A DNA stretch of 64,000 nt from Rhizobium leguminosarum bv. viciae USDA 2370 (GTDB lineage Bacteria > Pseudomonadota > Alphaproteobacteria > Rhizobiales > Rhizobiaceae): assembly GCF_002008365.1 (NCBI RefSeq), contig NZ_MRDL01000047.1:186001-250000 (forward strand). Reading direction: 5' to 3'. Both the position numbers and the translations under genes were made by a program. Shown piece after piece: positions 40,634-49,096 of this stretch (position 1 is its first letter; every line of letters begins with the position of its first letter). A model generated the notes under the pieces. It was given only the letters and a program-made list of their open reading frames with translations. It was not told where the DNA came from and made no database searches.

Positions 40634-42298
40634 ATGACCGAGACGACTGAGCTGCCCGAACGCGAGAGCATGGAATTCGACGTGGTGATCGTCGGCGCCG
40701 GTCCTGCCGGTCTTGCGGCGGCGATCCGGTTGAAGCAGGTCAATCCGGAGCTGTCGGTCGTCGTGCTGGAGAAGGGCGCGGAAGTCGGCGCGCATATCCT
40801 CTCGGGCGCCGTGGTCGACCCGATCGGCATCGACCGGCTGTTGCCCGGCTGGCGCGACGAGGCCGATCATCCGTTCAAGACCAAGGTCACATCAGATCAC
40901 TTCCTGCTGCTCGGTCCGGCCGGCTCTGTTCGCCTGCCGAATGTGCTGATGCCGCCCCTGATGAACAATCACGGCAACTACATCGTCTCGCTTGGGCTCG
41001 TCTGTCGCTGGCTGGCGACCAAGGCCGAAGAACTCGGCGTCGAAATCTATCCGGGTTTTGCAGCAACCGAGGTGCTCTACAATGACGAGGGTGCCGTCAT
41101 CGGGGTCGCCACCGGCGACATGGGCATCGAGAAGAACGGCGAACCCGGCCCGAACTATACCCGCGGCATGGAACTGCTCGGCAAATATGTGCTGATCGGC
41201 GAGGGTGTGCGCGGCTCGCTCGCCAAGCAGCTGATCGCCAAGTTCGATCTGCAGAAAGACCGTGAACCGCAAAAATTCGGCATCGGCATCAAGGAGCTCT
41301 GGCAGGTGAAGTCCGAGAACCACAGGCCGGGCCTGGTGCAGCACTCCTTCGGCTGGCCGCTCGGCATGAAGACCGGCGGCGGCTCTTTCCTCTATCACCT
41401 GGAAGACAATCTGGTGGCCGTCGGCTTCGTCGTCCACCTCAATTACAAGAACCCCTATCTCTATCCCTTCGAGGAATTCCAGCGCTTCAAGACCCATCCG
41501 GCGATCCGCACCACCTTTGAGGGTGGCAAGCGGCTGTCCTATGGGGCGCGTGCCATCACCGAGGGCGGCTACCAGTCGGTGCCGAAGCTTTCCTTCCCCG
41601 GCGGCGCGCTGATCGGCTGTTCGGCCGGTCTCGTCAACGTGCCGCGGATCAAGGGCAGCCACAATGCGGTGCTGTCGGGCATGCTGGCCGCCGAGAAGAT
41701 CGCCGCCGCGATTGTATCAGGCCGCAGTCATGACGAAGTGACCGAGATCGAGACTGAATGGCGCAAGGGCGACATCGGCAAGGATTTGAAGCGGGTGCGC
41801 AACGTCAAGCCGCTATGGTCGAAGTTCGGCACCGCACTTGGCGTAGCGCTCGGCGGCTTCGACATGTGGACCAACACGCTGTTCGGCCTTTCCGTCTTCG
41901 GCACACTGAAACATGGCAAGACCGATGCGCAGTCGCTCGAACCTGCCTCGATGCACAAGCCGATCGCCTATCCGAAACCCGATGGCGTCTTGACCTTCGA
42001 CCGGCTGTCCTCGGTGTTCCTGTCGAACACCAATCACGAGGAGGACCAGCCGGTGCATCTGCAGGTCAAGGACATGGCGCTGCAGAAGACTTCGGAACAC
42101 GACATCTATGCCGGCCCGTCGACGCGCTACTGTCCGGCCGGCGTTTATGAATGGGTGGAAAAGGATGGCAAGGACATCTTCGTCATCAACGCCCAGAACT
42201 GCGTGCACTGCAAGACCTGCGACATCAAGGACCCCAACCAGAACATCAACTGGGTGCCGCCGCAGGGCGGCGAGGGGCCGGTCTATCCGAACATGTGA
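40634..42298 (+). CDS. Electron transfer flavoprotein-ubiquinone oxidoreductase
   Basis: A 554-residue inner-membrane-associated flavoprotein. The FAD dinucleotide motif DVVIVGAGPAGLAAAIRLKQ lies at about residues 16-35. The ubiquinone/membrane region is in the middle (GGYQSVPKLSFPGGALIG). The C-terminal 4Fe-4S ligands are Cys500 (YCPAGVYEW), Cys523, Cys526 and Cys529 (NCVHCKTCDIKDP). It passes electrons from ETF, and so from fatty-acid and amino-acid dehydrogenases, to ubiquinone. Length and motifs are complete. A LiuR-like site lies in its promoter region. Confidence 0.95.
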   Translation: MTETTELPERESMEFDVVIVGAGPAGLAAAIRLKQVNPELSVVVLEKGAEVGAHILSGAVVDPIGIDRLLPGWRDEADHPFKTKVTSDHFLLLGPAGSVRLPNVLMPPLMNNHGNYIVSLGLVCRWLATKAEELGVEIYPGFAATEVLYNDEGAVIGVATGDMGIEKNGEPGPNYTRGMELLGKYVLIGEGVRGSLAKQLIAKFDLQKDREPQKFGIGIKELWQVKSENHRPGLVQHSFGWPLGMKTGGGSFLYHLEDNLVAVGFVVHLNYKNPYLYPFEEFQRFKTHPAIRTTFEGGKRLSYGARAITEGGYQSVPKLSFPGGALIGCSAGLVNVPRIKGSHNAVLSGMLAAEKIAAAIVSGRSHDEVTEIETEWRKGDIGKDLKRVRNVKPLWSKFGTALGVALGGFDMWTNTLFGLSVFGTLKHGKTDAQSLEPASMHKPIAYPKPDGVLTFDRLSSVFLSNTNHEEDQPVHLQVKDMALQKTSEHDIYAGPSTRYCPAGVYEWVEKDGKDIFVINAQNCVHCKTCDIKDPNQNINWVPPQGGEGPVYPNM

Positions 42299-42349
42299 GG
42301 CGGCTTGTCCTCGCGGCCGACAATTTCACGTGCTGACGCCTTCGTGATC

Positions 42350-42365
42350 GCCTCCTGCCGGAGGC
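42350..42365 (+). terminator. Hairpin after ETF-QO
   Basis: GCCTCC-TGCC-GGAGGC followed by TGTTAG. It separates the ETF-QO gene from the L,D-transpeptidase promoter. The U tract is weak. Confidence 0.5.
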
Positions 42366-42367
42366 TG

Positions 42368-42386
42368 TTAGCCGTTCGTTAACCAT
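42368..42386 (+). promoter_or_regulatory. CtrA-like box upstream of the stand-alone L,D-transpeptidase
   Basis: TTAG-CCGTTCG-TTAACCAT fits the CtrA consensus TTAA-N7-TTAA with one mismatch, and its right half TTAACCAT is the strongest half-site form. It lies 48 bp before the ATG at 42434, a normal activator distance. Confidence 0.55.
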
Positions 42387-42433
42387 AATTTCCTTAGCTT
42401 GCGACATCGTGTTGACGCACTAAGGACACATTC

Positions 42434-43048
42434 ATGACGATCTCCCGCCGGGGCTTCCTGATCGCCCTGCCGCTTTTCGTGGCCGGCTGCTCTTCGACCG
42501 GTCTGAACAGCCAGACCAATTATGCTGCACTTCCGGACGAAAAATTCCCGTTGAAGCAGGTGCCGATCGACAAGATCAAGCCGGAGCTCCGCCGCCAGGA
42601 AGTGGCCTACGAAACCACCCATGCTGCCGGCACCGTGATCGTCGATACACCCGCGCGCCGCGCCTATTACGTCCTCGGCGGGGGCAGGGCGATGCGTTAT
42701 GGTGTCGGTGTCGGTCGCGAGGGGCTGGCCTTTGCAGGTAACGCCTATATCGGCCGCAAGGCCGAGTGGCCGAGCTGGACGCCCACCGAAAACATGCAGC
42801 GCCGTGAAGAGCGCTATCGCAAGCTTGCCGGCGGCATGCCGGGCGGCCCGAACAACCCGCTCGGTGCGCGGGCCATGTATCTCTTTCGCGGCGGCAACGA
42901 TACCCATTTTCGCATTCATGGCACCAACCAGCCGCAATCGATTGGTCTCGCCATGTCGAGCGGCTGTGTCCGCATGATGAACCACGACGTGATCGACCTC
43001 TATAGCCGCGTCGAGGTCGGCGCCAGGGTCGTCGTCATCCAGGCCTGA
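42434..43048 (+). CDS. L,D-transpeptidase lipoprotein (YkuD/ErfK family)
   Basis: A 204-residue precursor. The signal starts MTISRRGFLIALPLFVAGC, with twin arginines and a lipobox whose cysteine is residue 19, so it may be a Tat-exported lipoprotein. The YkuD domain has YVLGGGRAMRYGVGVGREG, FRIHGTNQP with the catalytic-site His, and SSGCVRM with nucleophile Cys178. Such enzymes make 3-3 crosslinks or attach proteins in peptidoglycan, the main crosslinking route in Rhizobiales polar growth. A paralogue of the same type sits in the pilus operon at 59741. Confidence 0.92.
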   Translation: MTISRRGFLIALPLFVAGCSSTGLNSQTNYAALPDEKFPLKQVPIDKIKPELRRQEVAYETTHAAGTVIVDTPARRAYYVLGGGRAMRYGVGVGREGLAFAGNAYIGRKAEWPSWTPTENMQRREERYRKLAGGMPGGPNNPLGARAMYLFRGGNDTHFRIHGTNQPQSIGLAMSSGCVRMMNHDVIDLYSRVEVGARVVVIQA

Positions 43049-43090
43049 CTTGGCCGTTCGAAGCTCGGTAAGGACGCCGTCTCCATTGAA

Positions 43091-43123
43091 AAAGCCGCCG
43101 CAGCGATGGCTGCAGGCGGCTTT
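43091..43123. terminator. Bidirectional terminator between convergent genes
   Basis: AAAGCCGCC (43091-43099) pairs with GGCGGCTTT (43115-43123) and an inner CAGC/GCTG stem continues it. The A tract on one side and T tract on the other allow termination of both the L,D-transpeptidase and the opposing DMT gene. Confidence 0.8.
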
Positions 43124-43145
43124 CATCTGCCGTTGGTGTTGGATT

Positions 43146-44051
43146 TCAGCGGCGCGGTGCCGCAATACCAGTCGAAAGCGCCACGCCGATGCCGGTGATC
43201 ACGGCGGCGCTGATTTCCGTCATGCCGATGGCTTCGCCAAGCAGCAAGCCGCCGCCAAGCGTTGCGAGCACCGGCGTCAGCGCCGTGAAGGCGGCGGCCT
43301 GTGTTCCCCCGAGTGTTCTGACGGCGGTGCCGTAGGCGACCATGGCGACGAGGCCGGAAAGAACGCCCTGGCTCAGCACCTGCAGGCTGATCTCCTGAAG
43401 AGGAACCTGTGGCAGCGAGATGCCGAAGATGAGGGCGAGCGCGCCCATGATCAGGAAGGACCAGACGGCGATCAAGGCGCTCGCCTGCACGGCGGTCAGG
43501 CCCGAGCGGCGGAAGGCATGCGTATAGCTTGCCCATAAAACGGCGCCGGCCGGCAACAGCACGAAGCTCGTCCATGGCAGCGAGGCGTCCGCAAGGCTGC
43601 GCGTGAGCAGGATCAGCACGCCGGCGACGATCGCAACGAGCCCAGCGATGCGGGTGCTGTCGGGTCTTTCGCGAAACAGCATAATGCCGATCAGCGCCGC
43701 GGCAAGCGGCATGGAGCCGCCGAGCAGGATCCCTGAGGAGGCGGCCGGCGTCGAGTGGATTGCCAGCGTCGTCAGCAGGAAGAAGACGGCGCCGGAGCCT
43801 GACACCATGATTGCCAGCAGGTGAAGTGGCAGGGCCTTCGGCAGCAGCCCCGTCTTCAGCCAGACGGGTGAAAGCACCAGCGCCGGAATTCCGAAGCGGA
43901 TCAGCCCGATGTCGATCGAGCCGAGCGGCGTTGCTGCGCTGTGGCGGGTGACAAGAAACCATGTCGCCCAGATCAGCACGGTAATAGTGCCGCCGGCATA
44001 ACCCAGTACCTGCGACGGCGACTTGTCGTTCGTGAAAGCAATGGTGGTCAT
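43146..44051 (-). CDS. EamA/DMT-family transporter, likely Lrp-controlled exporter
   Basis: A 301-residue protein with ten hydrophobic helices in two EamA halves (ASSGILLGGSMPLAAALIGIML and AAAFTALTPVLATLGGGLLLGE mark the repeat ends). It is divergent from an Lrp/AsnC regulator gene, an arrangement commonly found for amino-acid exporters. The substrate is therefore guessed to be an amino acid or related metabolite; there is no residue evidence for it. Confidence 0.85.
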   Translation of the reverse strand: MTTIAFTNDKSPSQVLGYAGGTITVLIWATWFLVTRHSAATPLGSIDIGLIRFGIPALVLSPVWLKTGLLPKALPLHLLAIMVSGSGAVFFLLTTLAIHSTPAASSGILLGGSMPLAAALIGIMLFRERPDSTRIAGLVAIVAGVLILLTRSLADASLPWTSFVLLPAGAVLWASYTHAFRRSGLTAVQASALIAVWSFLIMGALALIFGISLPQVPLQEISLQVLSQGVLSGLVAMVAYGTAVRTLGGTQAAAFTALTPVLATLGGGLLLGEAIGMTEISAAVITGIGVALSTGIAAPRR

Positions 44052-44195
44052 CGTCCTGTCCTTTCTTTCATCCGGAGCCTGTCCGGTTGAAGAGAAGACT
44101 AGCGCCAGAGGTCAGGGCATGTCCTTGCTATCTCTAGCTCAAAAATCATGCTATGCGCAATCTTCTGCCAATTAATGCCAACAGGGATCGCGAAA

Positions 44196-44669
44196 ATGCC
44201 AAATCTCGATAAATTCGATATCGCCATCCTGAAGTGCCTGCAGGAGGATGCGCGGGCCACCAATGTCGAGATCGCCGAGAAGGTGAACCTTTCGCCGTCG
44301 CCCTGCCTGCGCCGCATCCGCAATCTCGAACGCTCCGGGATCATCCGCGGTTACACCGCGGATATCGATCGCAAGGAGGTCGGTCTCGGCCTCACCGTCT
44401 TCGTCGAATTCAAGGTCGTCCAGCACAGCCGCGAAAATTCCGAGGCGCAGCAGAAGGCTCTGCTCGCCATCCCCGAGATCGTCTCCTGCTTCCTGATTTC
44501 AGGCACGGCCGATTTCCTTGCCGAAGTGGTGGTGGAGGATCTCGCCGCCTACGAACGGCTTCTGACCGAAACGCTGTTGACCTTGCCGAATGTCAGCGAC
44601 ATCCGCTCGAATTTCGCCATCCGCAGCATCAAGACGCACGGGCCGCTGAAACTGCCCGAGGGAAAATAA
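44196..44669 (+). CDS. Lrp/AsnC-family transcriptional regulator
   Basis: A 157-residue regulator. The N-terminal HTH is FDIAILKCLQEDARATNVEI then NLSPSPCLRRIRNLERSGII. The RAM ligand-binding domain follows (GLGLTVFVEFKV, VVEDLAAYERLL). ATG 44196 is chosen over the upstream frame because AGGGA precedes it and it matches the usual Lrp start. It probably controls the divergent DMT gene; the 144-bp spacer contains a TGCCA-ATTAA-TGCCA direct repeat just upstream of its start. Confidence 0.92.
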   Translation: MPNLDKFDIAILKCLQEDARATNVEIAEKVNLSPSPCLRRIRNLERSGIIRGYTADIDRKEVGLGLTVFVEFKVVQHSRENSEAQQKALLAIPEIVSCFLISGTADFLAEVVVEDLAAYERLLTETLLTLPNVSDIRSNFAIRSIKTHGPLKLPEGK

Positions 44670-44682
44670 TTCCCCTCGGGCA
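44653..44682. terminator. Hairpin at the end of the Lrp gene
   Basis: A 10-bp perfect stem TGCCCGAGGG (44653-44662) / CCCTCGGGCA (44673-44682), which includes the Lrp stop region. It is convergent with mgtE, whose end is 11 bp further on, and could serve both genes. Confidence 0.6.
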
Positions 44683-44692
44683 TGCTTGCAGG

Positions 44693-46066
44693 TTAGAGCA
44701 GCGTCCCGCTGAGGATGAGCAGCGCCACGGAGAAGTAGATGACGAGCCCGGTGACATCGACCAGCGTGGCGACGAAGGGGGCCGAGGCGCTGGCCGGATC
44801 GAGCCGGAGCTTCTGCAGCAAGAAGGGCAGCATCGAGCCGCAGATCGAGCCGAAGGTGACGATCCCGATCAGGGCGGCAAACACCGTGACGGCGACCATC
44901 TGCCAGTGCGGGCCGTAATCGTAGAGCCCGGCCGACTGCCAGAAGACGATGCGGACGAAGCCGACGAGGCCGAGGATCGCGCCGAGCACGACGCCCGTCG
45001 GCAGTTCGCGCAAAAGCACCTTCCACCAGTCCGAAAGCTTCAGCTCGCCGAGCGCCAGCGCCCGGATGATCAGCGAGGTTGCCTGTGAACCGGAATTGCC
45101 GCCCGAGCTCATGATCAGTGGGATGAACAACGTCAGCACCACGGCCTTTTCCAGCTCGCCTTCGAAATGCTGCATGGCGCTTGCCGTCAGCATCTCGCCG
45201 AGGAACAGGGCTGCGAGCCAGCCGGCGCGCTTGCGGATCATGCCAGCGAAGCTGATCTTCATGTAGGGCTGGCCGAGCGCCTCCATGCCGCCGAACCTCT
45301 GGGCTGCTTCCGTCGTGTCCGATATCATCGTGTCGATCACGTCGTCGACGGTGACGATGCCGAGCATCTGCCCATGTTCGTCGGTGACCGGCAGGGCGAG
45401 CAGGTCGTGCTTGCGGATCAGCCGGGCGACATCCTCCTGCTTCATCAGCGGATCCGCCGAAACCGGCGCGCCCTTCTGTGCCACCGAGAGGATCGAAGCG
45501 TCCGGCTCGCCGGTGATGAGGCGACGCAGCGTCACCACATGCAGCAGCGCATGGCTGACCTCGTCCAGCACATAGATGGCGTAGACGGTCTCGCGCGAGC
45601 GTTCGACCTGGCGAACATGGTCGAGTGTGCGGGCGACGGTCCAGCTATCAGGCACGCTGACGAACTCCGTCGTCATGATGCCGCCGGCCGTGCGCGGCGG
45701 ATAGCCCATCAGGTGCTGGATCGCGATGCGCACCGGTTCGTCGAGGCTGGAGAACAGCCGGGCGCGAGTCTCGCCGTCGAGTTCAAGCAGCACGTCGGCG
45801 ACGCGGTCGTTGGACATGCCGTGCAGCAGCCGTGCGGCGTCCTCGGCGCTGATCAGCGCAAGAATCTGTGGGGCGTTGCGAAGCTCCGGCCGGTCGAGAA
45901 TGTTGACCGCATAGTCGAGCGGCATGCCGCATAGAACACGCCCGGCGTCCTGGACGCTCAGCGCGTTCAACGCTTCGACGCGTTCGGCGATCGTTGCGCC
46001 GCGGCTGTTGTTGATGAAGGCACGGGCGGCATGGCCTGCCCGAAGAGGGAAGCGATTGATATTCAT
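44693..46066 (-). CDS. mgtE: Magnesium transporter MgtE
   Basis: A 457-residue channel. The cytoplasmic N domain holds superhelical repeats (residues about 30-135, GYPPRTAGGIMTTEFVSVP at the end). Two CBS domains follow (about 137-260; LPVTDEHGQMLGIVTVDDVID). Then a plug helix and five TM helices with the signature PLIMSSGGNSGSQATSLIIR and the pore Asp in LVDVTGLVIYF. It is a Mg2+-gated Mg2+ channel in the inner membrane. A 305-bp region without a gene lies upstream and may carry a structured leader. Confidence 0.95.
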   Translation of the reverse strand: MNINRFPLRAGHAARAFINNSRGATIAERVEALNALSVQDAGRVLCGMPLDYAVNILDRPELRNAPQILALISAEDAARLLHGMSNDRVADVLLELDGETRARLFSSLDEPVRIAIQHLMGYPPRTAGGIMTTEFVSVPDSWTVARTLDHVRQVERSRETVYAIYVLDEVSHALLHVVTLRRLITGEPDASILSVAQKGAPVSADPLMKQEDVARLIRKHDLLALPVTDEHGQMLGIVTVDDVIDTMISDTTEAAQRFGGMEALGQPYMKISFAGMIRKRAGWLAALFLGEMLTASAMQHFEGELEKAVVLTLFIPLIMSSGGNSGSQATSLIIRALALGELKLSDWWKVLLRELPTGVVLGAILGLVGFVRIVFWQSAGLYDYGPHWQMVAVTVFAALIGIVTFGSICGSMLPFLLQKLRLDPASASAPFVATLVDVTGLVIYFSVALLILSGTLL

Positions 46067-46371
46067 TTGAGGCTCGCCTTTCCGTCGATCCGCCGTAGCG
46101 TCCGATCGGGCGAGCCGACAGGAGTCGGTCAGCGCACGAGGGTCGCGTACGGCAAGGGCAATCGACTGCTACTGTCGCTTGGCATCGTTATGATGGCTCC
46201 GTTGAAATCCGTGGCTGACGAGTGTCGTCCACGTGAGTGCTAGGTGGTCCCGAACGCGGAAAAAGTCAAGCGGGGTAAATGCTTAACGCCAGAATGTCGC
46301 ACCCTGCGATGCGGCATTCCAGGCGGGTTTATACGACCTTGCGGGAAATGCCGGGCCTGCTGGCTGGAATC
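46067..46371 (-). promoter_or_regulatory. mgtE upstream region with candidate promoter and long leader
   Basis: No gene is seen. On the minus strand TTGACT (complement of 46265-46270) can serve as -35 element, with a poor -10 about 17 bp further. This would give a leader of about 170 nt before the mgtE ATG. The leader contains short stems such as CCGAC-TCCT-GTCGG. It does not match the M-box sequence I know, so a Mg2+ riboswitch is not claimed. Confidence 0.35.
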
Positions 46372-47385
46372 TCAGAATCCTGCAAGCACAGCCTTGCCCT
46401 TCATCCTGCCGCTTTCGACCATGGCATGCGCCGTCTTGAGGTTTGCCGCATTGATCGGTCCGACGATCTCTGAAAGCGTCGTGCGGATCTTTCCGCCGTC
46501 GACGAGCTCGGAAACCCTGTTCAGCAGCTTATGCTGCTCGATCATGTCAGGCGTGCCGTAGAGCGGGCGGGTGAACATCAACTCCCAATGAACTGAGACG
46601 GCCTTTCGCTTGAAGGGCACGATGTCGAGCGTCTTCGGATCGTCGATCAATGCGAAGCGGCCCTGCGGCGCAATCGCTTCGACGATGTCGCCAATATGGC
46701 TGTCGGTATTGGTGGTCGAGAATATGAATCCCGGCGCGCCGATGCCGAGCGCTGCCACCTGCGGCGCGATCGGTTTGGAATGGTCGACGACGTGATGCGC
46801 GCCGAGTTCCCTCACCCAGTCCTGCGTCTCCGGCCGCGAGGCCGTGGCGATCACCGTCAGATCGGTCAAGACTCGGGCGATCTGAATGGCGATCGAGCCG
46901 ACGCCGCCAGCGCCGCCGATGATCAGGATGGAGCGTCCCGCTCCTGAAACCGCGTCCTGCACCTTTAGCCGGTCGAACAGTGCTTCGTAGGCCGTAATCG
47001 AGGTCAGCGGCAGAGCGGCCGCAGCAGCGAAATCGAGGCTCTTCGGTTTGGTGCCGACGATGCGCTCGTCGACGAGATGGAATTCGGCATTGCTGCCCGG
47101 GCGGCTGATGACCCCGGAGTAGAACACCTCGTCGCCGGGCTTGAACAGGGTGACATCAGCGCCGATGGCCTTGACGATGCCGGCGGCATCCCAGCCGAGC
47201 ACCTTCAGTTCGTCCGCGGGCGGTGCGGAATGGGCGCGCACCTTCACGTCGACGGGATTGACCGAAACGGCTTTGATCTCGACGAGCAGATCGTGGCCCC
47301 TAGCCTCCGGCATCGGCAGCTCGACATCGATCAGCGAGGTCTCGGCGGAGATCGGTTGGGGCGTTTTATAGGCGACGGCGCGCAT
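46372..47385 (-). CDS. Zinc-less quinone oxidoreductase / alcohol dehydrogenase-family protein
   Basis: A 337-residue MDR-family enzyme starting at the ATG at 47385 behind AGGAG. The GroES-like N domain holds AVSVNPVDVKVRA, which lacks the catalytic zinc cysteine. The Rossmann part has ILIIGGAGGVGSIAIQIARV, the AXXGXXG NADPH motif. Such enzymes reduce quinones or enones with NADPH. It is divergent from an HxlR regulator with paired operator repeats between, like the qor2-qorR and yodB-type systems that respond to electrophiles. Confidence 0.88.
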   Translation of the reverse strand: MRAVAYKTPQPISAETSLIDVELPMPEARGHDLLVEIKAVSVNPVDVKVRAHSAPPADELKVLGWDAAGIVKAIGADVTLFKPGDEVFYSGVISRPGSNAEFHLVDERIVGTKPKSLDFAAAAALPLTSITAYEALFDRLKVQDAVSGAGRSILIIGGAGGVGSIAIQIARVLTDLTVIATASRPETQDWVRELGAHHVVDHSKPIAPQVAALGIGAPGFIFSTTNTDSHIGDIVEAIAPQGRFALIDDPKTLDIVPFKRKAVSVHWELMFTRPLYGTPDMIEQHKLLNRVSELVDGGKIRTTLSEIVGPINAANLKTAHAMVESGRMKGKAVLAGF

Positions 47386-47459
47386 GGGAAACTCCTGTGT
47401 TCGTTGCACGGAAGCTAGATGCGCACTATGGTCTGACAACGCAAGAATGCACAAATTCT

Positions 47460-47483
47460 GTACGTAGTACCCAAAAGGATACT
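47460..47483. promoter_or_regulatory. HxlR operator candidate between the oxidoreductase and hxlR genes
   Basis: GTAC-GTA-GTAC (47460-47470) overlaps an inverted repeat AGTACCC-AAAA-GGATACT (47466-47483; one arm mismatch). The block ends 5 bp before the hxlR ATG. YodB/QorR-like regulators use inverted repeats of this TACT/AGTA type. Confidence 0.55.
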
Positions 47484-47488
47484 GTAAA

Positions 47489-47893
47489 ATGTCATTGCCG
47501 CGCGCCAAGCTCGTCAAGAATTTCCCCGGCTGCCCGGTCGAAGCGACGCTGACTTACCTCGACGGGAAGTGGAAGGGCGTCATCCTCTTTCATCTGATGG
47601 AAGGAACCCTGCGCTTCAATGAATTGCGGCGTAAGCTGCCGGCCGTGACCCAGCGCATGCTGACCAAGCAACTGCGTGAATTGGAAGAGTCCGGTCTGGT
47701 ATCACGCACCGTCTATCCGGTCGTGCCGCCGAGGGTGGAATATGCAATGACGCCGCTCGGCATGACGCTGAAGCCTGTCATCCAGGCGTTGGCCGCCTGG
47801 GGTGACGATTATGTCTTCTGCAGCCCGGAGGGCCGCGAGCTGCGCCTGGCCTCAGACGGCCTGCGCGCTCCGGTCGCGGCGCTCGAGGCGTAG
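47489..47893 (+). CDS. HxlR-family transcriptional regulator
   Basis: A 134-residue winged-helix regulator. The family signature is complete: the N-terminal Cys in FPGCPVEATL (Cys15), GKWKGVILFHLMEGTLRFNEL, VTQRMLTKQLRELEESGLV, and the wing VPPRVEYAMTPLG. The conserved Cys is the thiol sensor in the redox-sensing relatives YodB and QorR. It probably represses the divergent quinone oxidoreductase gene. Its last 42 bp overlap tail-to-tail with the end of the following MFS gene on the other strand. Confidence 0.9.
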   Translation: MSLPRAKLVKNFPGCPVEATLTYLDGKWKGVILFHLMEGTLRFNELRRKLPAVTQRMLTKQLRELEESGLVSRTVYPVVPPRVEYAMTPLGMTLKPVIQALAAWGDDYVFCSPEGRELRLASDGLRAPVAALEA

Positions 47894-49096
47894 CGAGGCT
47901 GCAAAGACGAAGAGGCCGAGAAAGGATAGCACCGCACCGACGTAGCCGGTCGCCGCAAAACCGTAGCCCGCGGCGATGACGAGACCGCCGAGCCAGGCGC
48001 CGATCGCATTGGCGATGTTGAAGGCGGAATGGTTGGAAGCTGCCGCTAACGTCTGCGCATCGGCGGCGACATCCATCAGCCGCGTCTGCAGCGCCGGACC
48101 GGCGGCAAAACCGCAACCGACGAGGAAGACGCAAAGGCCGAGCATATAGGGGTTGGCGGCGGTCAGCGAGAAGGTGGTCAGCACGACGACATTATAGATG
48201 AGCGACCCGCCGATCGTGCCGAGCAGCGATTTGTCGGCGAGCCACGAGCCGATGAAATTGCCCGCATTCATGCCGACGCCGAAAAGGACCAGCATGATCG
48301 GAACGGCTGTTTCCGGCAGCATAGCCACCTCAGTCGTCGTCGAGGCGATATAGCTGAACATCGCGAACATGCCGCCGTAACCGACGGCGGCGATGCCGAG
48401 CGTCAGCCACACCTGCGGCCGGCGGAAGGCGCCGAGTTCGCGCAGGAAGCCAGCTTCCTCGGAAACCCTGTCCTTCGGAACGTAGAACCAGATCAGCGCC
48501 ACCGTCAGCAGGCCGAGCACGCCGACCGAGAAAAACGCCACCTGCCAGTCGAGCGACTGGCCGAAGAATGTCGTCAACGGCGTGCCGAGAAGTGTCGCAA
48601 CGGTCAGGCCGAGCATGACGCGGCCAACGGCACGGGCGCGGCGATGCACCGGCACCATCGAGGCGGCGACAAGGGCAGCGACGCCGAAATAGGCGCCGTG
48701 CGGCAGGCCGCTGACGAAGCGCAGCAGCGTGAAGCTTTCGAAGGTCGGCGCCATGGCGCTTGATATGTTGCCGGCGGCAAAGATCAGCATCAGCGTCAAA
48801 AGCAGGGTGCGGCGCGCCATCTTCGCGGCGAGCACGGCAATGACGGGTGCGCCGACGACGACGCCGAGCGCATAGGCGCTGATGACGTAGCCGGCTTGTG
48901 GCGTCGTGACCGAGAAGGTGTCGGCGACATTGGGCAGCAGCCCCATGATCGCGAATTCGCCGGTGCCGATGCCGAAGCCGCCGCAGGCGAGCGCCAGTTG
49001 GACCAGCGCCACGGTCATTGCCGACGGCAGCTCTTCATCCTGGCTATCAATGGAGTCCCGACTATCGACTGAAATATTGGCGGCAATCTCACTCAC
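47852..49096 (-). CDS. MFS efflux transporter, AraJ/YdhP-like
   Basis: A 414-residue transporter of 12 TM helices. The start is the GTG at 49096, because GAGGAG lies 5 bases before it; an earlier in-frame ATG lacks this. The first 25 residues are cytoplasmic and acidic (DSRDSIDSQDEELP). Helices include GGFGIGTGEFAIMGLLPNVA, the typical YdhP/AraJ TM1 motif, and VLAAKMARRTLLLTLML as the A motif. These are proton-driven exporters of sugars or drugs. The gene ends inside the hxlR 3' end on the opposite strand. Confidence 0.87.
   Translation of the reverse strand: MSEIAANISVDSRDSIDSQDEELPSAMTVALVQLALACGGFGIGTGEFAIMGLLPNVADTFSVTTPQAGYVISAYALGVVVGAPVIAVLAAKMARRTLLLTLMLIFAAGNISSAMAPTFESFTLLRFVSGLPHGAYFGVAALVAASMVPVHRRARAVGRVMLGLTVATLLGTPLTTFFGQSLDWQVAFFSVGVLGLLTVALIWFYVPKDRVSEEAGFLRELGAFRRPQVWLTLGIAAVGYGGMFAMFSYIASTTTEVAMLPETAVPIMLVLFGVGMNAGNFIGSWLADKSLLGTIGGSLIYNVVVLTTFSLTAANPYMLGLCVFLVGCGFAAGPALQTRLMDVAADAQTLAAASNHSAFNIANAIGAWLGGLVIAAGYGFAATGYVGAVLSFLGLFVFAASLRLERRDRSAQAV

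Noticed and set aside
46067..46371. M-box (ykoK) riboswitch before mgtE
   Set aside because: The sequence lacks the conserved core I know; only a possible leader is claimed.
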